Assembly (NCBI RefSeq): GCF_900005765.1
Contig: NC_041685.1
Span: 992,001 to 1,056,000, forward strand
Length of the DNA: 64,000 bases
Reading direction: 5' to 3'
Source of the DNA: Plasmodium relictum
Taxonomy: Eukaryota; Apicomplexa; Aconoidasida; Haemosporida; Plasmodiidae
Position numbers and translations under genes: made by a program. The notes beneath the pieces were generated by a model that made no database searches, was not told the origin of the DNA, and saw only the letters and a program-made list of their open reading frames with translations. Position 1 is the stretch's first letter, and every line of letters begins with the position of its first letter. Below, one piece after another: positions 57,301-64,000 of this stretch.

Positions 57301-60300
57301 TGATATGTACTTGAATATTCTAAAATCTATATATTTTAATTTATTTTTATCACTAAGCTTTGTTTTACAATATATTCCCTTAAGTGTTCAATATTTAAGT
57401 TTATTTAAAATTATAAAAAAGGTTAAGAAATATAAAACTACCTTATCTATTTGTCTAAATTATGTTTGTGGTATAAATTTACCTTTTTACATTTTTTATG
57501 AACTTCAAAATTTTCCCTTTACTTTGCTAAATAATTTTTTTGCATTTGAAAAAGAAAAGTGGGATGTAAATGTTAAAAATTTGGAATTAACAGATTCAAT
57601 AAATATCAATAAGTTTAAAGAAAATTATTATGATGAATTTAATTTTAAAATTAATAATGAAAAGGAAAAAATAGACTGGATTAATGAAAATCTTGATTCT
57701 AATATTTCTAATGATTCTTTACGTTTTTTCAAAAGTAAAAAGGTAAATAAGAAAATTTATAAATGCTTTCATCGTAATTATGAAAAAAATAAAAATATAG
57801 ATCTTATAAATTTCATTATAAAAATGAATTTTATTTCATGCTTTAATATCTTTAAGTTTCATGATATTCAACATTCCTCAAATAATATACTTAGTTGCTT
57901 CACTTATAGTGGTCTTCAGTACTTTAAGCGAAATTGTATACATGATGATTTATCTATGTTAATTTTTTCTAATTTTGTTAGTTTTATGTCATTTTGGAAT
58001 AGAAGTAATTATGATATAAATGAATATCAAAACTCAAAGAGCTTTAGTTGTTCAAATCATGATAGTGATGATTTAAAAAAATGTTCACTAAATCAGAAGT
58101 TAAATAAGTTTACAATAAAGAAAAAATTAGAATATTGTGAAACAAATGAATATTTAAAAGAACCAACTATGTTATTAGAAAATTATTATAGTTTAATTAA
58201 AGTCAATAGTGATTTATTCACTTATGAATATAATTTAAAGGAAAAAATAATTTTCGATATTTTGCTAAAAATAATAGAAATACGATACAGATATTTACTA
58301 ATAATTTTGCCAATATTTGTAAAAGAAAATTTTAACCTGTTAACTGATGATTTAAAAATTTATTTAATAAATATATTTTTTTTTATTTTTATCAGAATAG
58401 ATAAATATAAAATACACAAAAGGAAGAAAAAAGATAAAATAGAAAATTTCAGTAAAGTAGATAAATACTGTTTTAATAAGAAAGAAAATAATAGTGTATT
58501 CCATTTTAAAAGAAAGAATAATGTTTTAAATAATAAAGATTCAGATAATTTTCTCTTGAGTTCATTTGATTTATCAAAAGATGATTATTTTGAAATAAAA
58601 AAAAAAGAAAAATTAGGTGACGAAAATGAGAATAGAAATGAATATGAATATGAAAAAATACATGAAATTGAAGCTGAAAATGAAACAGACTATGAAATTG
58701 ACACAGAAGCGGATACAGAAACATATACAGAAACAGGTACAGAAACTGACACAGAAATAGAAAATAGAAAAGAAAATGAAAATATAGATGAGACATACTT
58801 TGACAATGAAGAAAGTTCATTCAGTAATTTTAAAGATCAAATAAAAATTATTTTATTAGATAATTATTATAATCTCTACCTAATAGAATTTTTCCTTAAA
58901 ATTGCTTTAAGAATAATTCCATTTTATAATATAAGGAACAAAAATAAACAGTTAAATGTGCATAAATCATCAATTATATACAACTTAAAAATAATAGTAA
59001 GTTTCTTAATATCATTTAAAAATATTATTTTATCAATGAAAAATAATTTCTATGTATTTATTTATTATTTTTTCATAAAAGGGTATATATCTCTAATTTT
59101 GCTAAATGTGCATAGAGCTTTTAAGTATTTTAAAAAAATATTTCTTCTTATAATATTTTTTTTTGGAAATCCTATATTCTCATTAAATTACCACCCATTT
59201 CTAATATATGTTACTTATATTTTATATGTTTTAACCATTTTATTGAAGTTAAATATGGTAAATTTTTATGAAAATGTAAATAAAAGAGAAAAAAAAATGA
59301 TTGATGGTAATAATGAAAATATATGTGTAGATGATAATAATATTGAGGGATTGAACAATGATCAATTACACAGTAATGAAAAGATCAACTCAGATAACGT
59401 TTGGCTAAAGCAGAAGTATGAAATATGGATGTATTTGGAAATAATTCGTAAAATTAAAAGGAACTACATAAAATTTAATAATAACATTTATTTAGTACCT
59501 TTGAATTATTCTTTTATAAATATGAAAAAAATTTTTAAAAAACACACAGAAGAAAAACTAGTTGGAAAATACGGAAATATAAACAATAATAAGATAGAGA
59601 AAAATTTTAATAAAAAAAAAAATAATAATATTTTTTTATTAAGAGAGTTAAATATAAATGATAAGCCAATAGATAAAAATTTACCTATAAACATTAATAA
59701 TAATTTTGTATCATTATATCCAACAGTTAAAAATGTTAAAGTTCCAAGAGTTTATCTTATAGGAAATATTAATAAATCATTTTTATTATCTAGTGATTAT
59801 GAAAAAGAAAAAAATTTAGGAAACCATAAGATTCCTGCAAAAATAAAAAGTAATAATTCTAAAGAAATGAAAGAAATTAAATACCAAAATAAAGAAAAAG
59901 AAGACAACGAGCAACTAAAACATGAAAGGGAACAAAAACAACAAAACCAAAAAGAAAGAAAAGAAAAAGAAAGAAAGAAAAAAAAAAAAAAAAATGTACT
60001 TACAAACCTTAATATGTTTCCAATAAATAATTTCCCTTATGAACAATTTGAATCTATAAGAGATGAAAATAATAAATCGATACATGGGCTCGTTGATAAA
60101 AAAGATATAAGTAATTTATTATTATATAACTTGATATATATTAACAAAATGAATAGGAAATTAAATAATTGCAATTTTGTTTTTTTTAATTTTAAATATT
60201 GCAATTATAAGAAAATAATTTCTAATGTCAATAATTACTATAAAATGATATTAGAAAATTTCAAGAGAAAATTATGTGAAAATTATTATGCCTATACTTT

Positions 60301-63300
60301 TGGAAACAATGAAGATGGAATACTTGCTATTGGAAAACCTTCTTACTTAAAGTTAACTCCAACTATTGGAACAATAGGATATGAGAAAAATAAGAAGAGT
60401 GTAAAAAAAGGTACAGATTTTTGGTTTACAAATAATTTACAATTAATTCCTATTAAAATTAAAAAAATATGTATGAACGAAAATATGATTTCTATAATTG
60501 ATAAGAAGCATAATTTATATATTTCTGGAAATAATACATTTATTGAAACAAAAAATGAACTACTTTTTAAAAATAAAAATGGAAGATCAAAAGATAAAGA
60601 GAAGGGAAAAAATATAAAAAATGATTCAATATATACTAATAATAAAATAAAAATTGATAATTTTTTTGTAAATTTAAGGTTAAAAAAGATGAAAAAATAT
60701 GAAAAGAACTATGATTATAATAGCACATCTTGCAGTAGTGATAATCTTGTATTTGGAAATTCATTGAAAAATAAAGGGATCACAAATGTTTTAAATCCAT
60801 ATATTCAAAATGAAGAAATAGATGAATTTTATAAAAAAAATGAAAATAAAAATAAAATTATGTATAACTCTAACTTATGCGCGTCATTTAATTTAATATC
60901 CGATAACTTTAGTTCATGCAGAAGTGATATATTATCTTCTTTTGATAGTGAAGATAGTGATAATACATACATTAAAGTTAACGACAAGGAAGAAATAAAC
61001 AAAAATATGAATGTAAGTATTTTATTAAAAAGTGAAAAAGATAAGTCTTTTTATGTAAAAAAGAAAAATTACTCTTTAAAAAAAATTTCAATAGATGATT
61101 TTAATATTTATAACAGTGTATTATATTCTTCTTCATATGCAAATCAGTATTTAACGCACATTTTACCAAATCAGAGATCATCTATCAAATCACTGAAGAG
61201 ATATTTTAAACAAACTTCCAGTGAATTTAATAAAGAAAAAATCAGTACTAAATTTAAACAAAAATCAAAAGAAAACGTAGATGAAGAAAAAATGGATTAT
61301 GATGAATATGAATATCCAAAAAAAAAAAATTTACAAGAACAAGAAAGAAGAAAATTGGATAAAGAAAGTCATAAGAAAAATGGAACAAAAGTAAAAAATG
61401 AAAAAATATTACTAGATAACAACCAAAATAACAATAAATTCATATATAATTTTATATATGACATAAAAACAAGAATCAAATTTATTGATATTTTTAATGG
61501 CTCAGATTTTGTTATATCAATAAATAATTTTGGTCATGTATATTCATGGGGAAATAATAAATATGGATGTTTAGGAACTGGTGATAATATTAATAGATAT
61601 GCTCCTACCTTAATTGATCCTGGTCATTTTTTTTTGTATGATTTTGAAAAATTGCAAATACATACAAATTATAAAACAGAAATAAAAGTAAAGGGAGTAG
61701 AAAATATAAATAACAGATGCTGTGAGAATATTTTATATAATTCCTTAATTTTGGAAACAATAAAAAATAATATTCATAATAAGAATATAAATTCACAAAA
61801 TAGTTTAAAAGAATCTAGTGTGAAATTTAATGAAGATGGTAAATTTTCTAATTCTAACAATTTTATAGATGTAAATAAATGTAAGGATGAAGATTTCTTT
61901 ACATTAAAAACAGATAATATTTATACATCAGAACATATGTTCAATTTTGAAAACCTAGAAATCAAAAATATAACTATAAGTGTACATAAAATATATGTTC
62001 CTATTAGTTCTATTTTTTGTGGCAATAATCATGTTTGTGCATATTCTAATGGATCTGTATTTATGTGGGGTGAACAAAAATTAGGCCAAACATCTATTCC
62101 TTTTGAAAATATTTATTTCGATAATTTCAATAAAGCTCAATTTTCGGATAGCGATTCAACTTATAAAAAAAATAAAAATGAAAAAAAAGGAGATGAGAAA
62201 AATAAAAATTCAGAACTTTTATCTTCTTCTACTATGTCTGAGGATTACTACTTTCATATGATGCATAAGAAGAAACTAGAAGATGGAAAAAATAAGTTTA
62301 ACAAAAATAAAGTTTTATTTTGCAAAAAAAAATTCAGTTTTAATGTTGAAAATCCAATTCAAAATTATTTTAACATAACAAATAATGATATACTTCTTAA
62401 TAACAGAAAACTAAGATTGTGTTCCAACTTAAACTCAATAAATATAAAAAGAAAAAAAATTAATAATGATTTAGTTCTTGTACCAGTTCAAGTTTGTTTA
62501 TTTAACTTGTCCTACAGAATTAAAAAAAATGAAAACAATATAGATAATAAATATATTATCGTCGATTATGGTGAACCCATAGCTAAAAGTAATGAAAATT
62601 TAAAAAACACAAATTATAATTTCCCCAATTTTAAATGTTCTGACGATGATAATAATAATAAAATTAATAAAAAGACACAAAAAAATTTAGAAAAAACAAA
62701 TATAAAATCTAAAAATAAATCCAAATATGTAAGAGTGTATGATTACTTAGAAACATTTATAAAAGCCGAAGTTGTCAATATATATATGAGCCTTTTTAGA
62801 AATGATATTAATATTTACACTAATATTCCTAATAACATTAATATAAATCCTTACATATATAGAATGAAATTTTATGATTACAACTTTTATGACGAAAATT
62901 ATATGAATGTCCAAGATGGTTATGAAGATGAATATGATGAAACAAGATATAAAAAAGAATTTATTGACAACACTAATAAAAATTTACATTTTTCAAATGA
63001 AAATGATTATGTTGTCCATGAAGATACAAATAAAAAATTAGATAATGAAAAAAATATTGATCAAAATGAAGGAAATTTCTTAAAATCACAAAAAAACATA
63101 AATATACTTAATATGGATGACCCTAATAAATTTGTTCAATTGATGAAAGAAAATAAAATTATTAATCCACAAATATATGAATACATTGAAAAAGAAGAAA
63201 CTGTATGTATCAACATTAAATTAATTATTTTTTTATTTTTATTTATAAAAAAAAAGTATATGACAATTTTCTTGAATAGTCTTATGATGGTATCAAATGT

Positions 63301-64000
63301 ATCTTGTGGTGAAGCAAATACTGTAATAACATGCTTCAAAAAGAGCATTTATGACAAATATTATCAATACATAATGAAAAATATTACTTGTTCAGAAAAT
63401 TACAAGCATTTGGAAAATGAAAAATTGCAGTCAAAATTAAATTTAACTTTTCCAGAATATGATTTAAACTCTTCAAGTGAAAAAAGTAAATTTATTTATA
63501 GAAATGATATATATGACACTAAAAATTACACAAGTACAATAGTGAATTGGGGAGATAAATCATTTGATGAATATAATATTATGAATTCAACTCTGTCATG
63601 TTCCGATACATCACGTTTTAGTCGTATGATAGAAGAAATATTAGCAAATTATATGTGTATTTATGTATGTGGCAGGGATACCAATAATAATTTGTGCATA
63701 AATAACATTAATCAAAGTGTGTACACATTCACCAGAATTACTAATAACTTTTTCTATTATAATTTTAATTATTTTTTATTTCTCTATAAATACAATTATT
63801 ATCTTTATTATATTCATAAGAATAATGTTCATATTAGTCATAACAATGATATTACTTATATACAAAACAATCCTCTTACCTCCTTTAAAAATAAATTTAA
63901 CACCTTTACAACTAAAGAAAATAATATAAATGTAACTAGTTCTAAAGCTCAAGGCGTTTCACCAAATAAATTTATAATTATAAAAAGAATTGTATGTAGT
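51391..64000 (+). CDS. Giant N-myristoylated RCC1-repeat protein, 3' end outside the window
   Basis: Exon 1 (51391-51529) begins MGNCKSYSSH, a strong dual acylation signal (Gly2 myristate, Cys4 palmitate). After a 490-bp intron, exon 2 opens at 52020 and stays open to the window edge: nearly 12 kb, about 4000 codons, no stop. Most of the protein is Asn/Lys low complexity with some hydrophobic stretches (about residues 1740-1800 and 2340-2460). RCC1 repeats lie in the last third: VISINNFGHVYSWGNNKYG with GCLGTGDN (near 61510-61590), SSIFCGNNHVCAYSNGSVFM with WGEQKLG (near 62010-62080) and VSNVSCGEANTVITCFKK (near 63292-63340). They are separated by long insertions. RCC1 propellers act as GTPase exchange or protein-docking modules. 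A P. falciparum chromosome 9 protein, RCC-PIP, pairs RCC1 repeats with phosphatase PP1 binding; an RVxF-like KVSF occurs at about 53251. Orthology to it is unproven. Confidence 0.85.
51530..52019 (+). other. Long first intron of the RCC1-repeat gene
   Basis: A GTAAATATA donor at 51530 and a TTATTTGCAG acceptor ending at 52019 bound a 490-bp A/T-rich intron, with (TA)n near 51975-52000. It is much longer than the other introns here (about 50-240 bp). Confidence 0.7.
51975..52000. repeat. (TA)n microsatellite in intron 1 of the RCC1-repeat gene
   Basis: About twelve TA units shortly before the polypyrimidine tract and acceptor. Confidence 0.8.
52722..52745 (+). repeat. (CAGAAA)4 hexamer repeat in coding sequence
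   Basis: Four tandem hexamers in frame, reading as alternating Glu-Thr pairs in the RCC1-repeat protein. A similar Glu/Thr/Asp pattern recurs near 58690-58765. Confidence 0.85.
58690..58765 (+). repeat. Degenerate Thr-Glu repeat in the RCC1-repeat protein
   Basis: Imperfect hexamers of the ACAGAA type encode a run of Thr-Glu and Asp-Thr-Glu units (for example DTETYTETGTETDTE), the same motif as the hexamer array near 52722. Likely a slippage-born acidic spacer. Confidence 0.7.

Noticed and set aside
63717-63929. Second plus-strand frame near the window end
   Set aside because: Out-of-frame shadow within the large open RCC1-repeat exon.
1-64000. tRNA, rRNA, snoRNA, transposon, CRISPR or subtelomeric gene families
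   Set aside because: No GGTTCRA-type B-box, conserved rRNA core, terminal repeats, spaced repeats or var/pir-like exons were seen by eye. A covariance-model scan would be needed to exclude small structured RNAs.
1-64000. A novel defence or mobile system
   Set aside because: All well-supported genes fit ordinary Plasmodium nuclear functions; nothing suggests a horizontally acquired cassette.

Overview
The window is nuclear DNA of a malaria parasite (genus Plasmodium). By eye it is about four-fifths or more A+T, with poly(T)/poly(A) runs, (TA)n microsatellites, Asn/Lys-rich proteins and short introns with GTAAAT/GTATAT donors and T-tract-AG acceptors. The anchor genes are RhopH2 at the left and MSP1 in the middle; both lie on chromosome 9 in P. 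falciparum, so the region looks syntenic with that segment. An intact MSP1 paralogue (MSP1P type) sits just upstream of MSP1. This, with the extreme A+T, fits an avian malaria parasite better than P. falciparum, the rodent parasites or the more GC-rich P. vivax, P. malariae and P. ovale. That lineage call is inference.

Layout. Positions 1-202: 3' end of an upstream + strand gene. 1185-6385 (+): RhopH2, ten exons. 6542-7602 (-): SPEF1/CLAMP-like microtubule protein, three exons. 8962-10112 (-): N-myristoylated coiled-coil protein. 12067-13104 (-): degenerate quinone-oxidoreductase-like protein. 13550-13846 (-): COX16-like protein. 14526-15589 (+): small six-exon membrane protein that open-frame calling alone would miss. 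16315-17862 (+): PLOD-type glycosyltransferase-like membrane protein. 18106-21045 (-): signal-bearing helical-repeat protein, probably organellar RNA-related. 21275-23695 (-): DRC3/LRRC48 axonemal protein, five exons. 25347-30455 (+): MSP1 paralogue. 32290-37071 (+): MSP1. 37529-41052 (+): SANT plus CHY zinc-finger protein, eight exons. 41544-44981 (-): diacylglycerol kinase. 45946-48184 (-): PPIL2-type U-box/cyclophilin protein, four exons. 48689-50026 (+): unknown conserved-looking protein, three exons. 51391 to beyond 64000 (+): giant N-myristoylated RCC1-repeat protein, cut by the window edge.

Three genes serve merozoite invasion: RhopH2 is part of the rhoptry RhopH complex, and MSP1 and its paralogue are EGF-tipped GPI-anchored surface proteins. 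Two (SPEF1-like and DRC3) belong to the axoneme, which in Plasmodium exists only in the male gamete. Others point to mitochondrion (COX16) and probably apicoplast or secretory pathway. DGK supplies lipid signalling and PPIL2 acts in spliceosome or ubiquitin function. I see no tRNA, rRNA, mobile element, CRISPR array or subtelomeric multigene family. Exon joins were worked out by hand from reading phase, splice dinucleotides and family similarity, and single junctions may be off.
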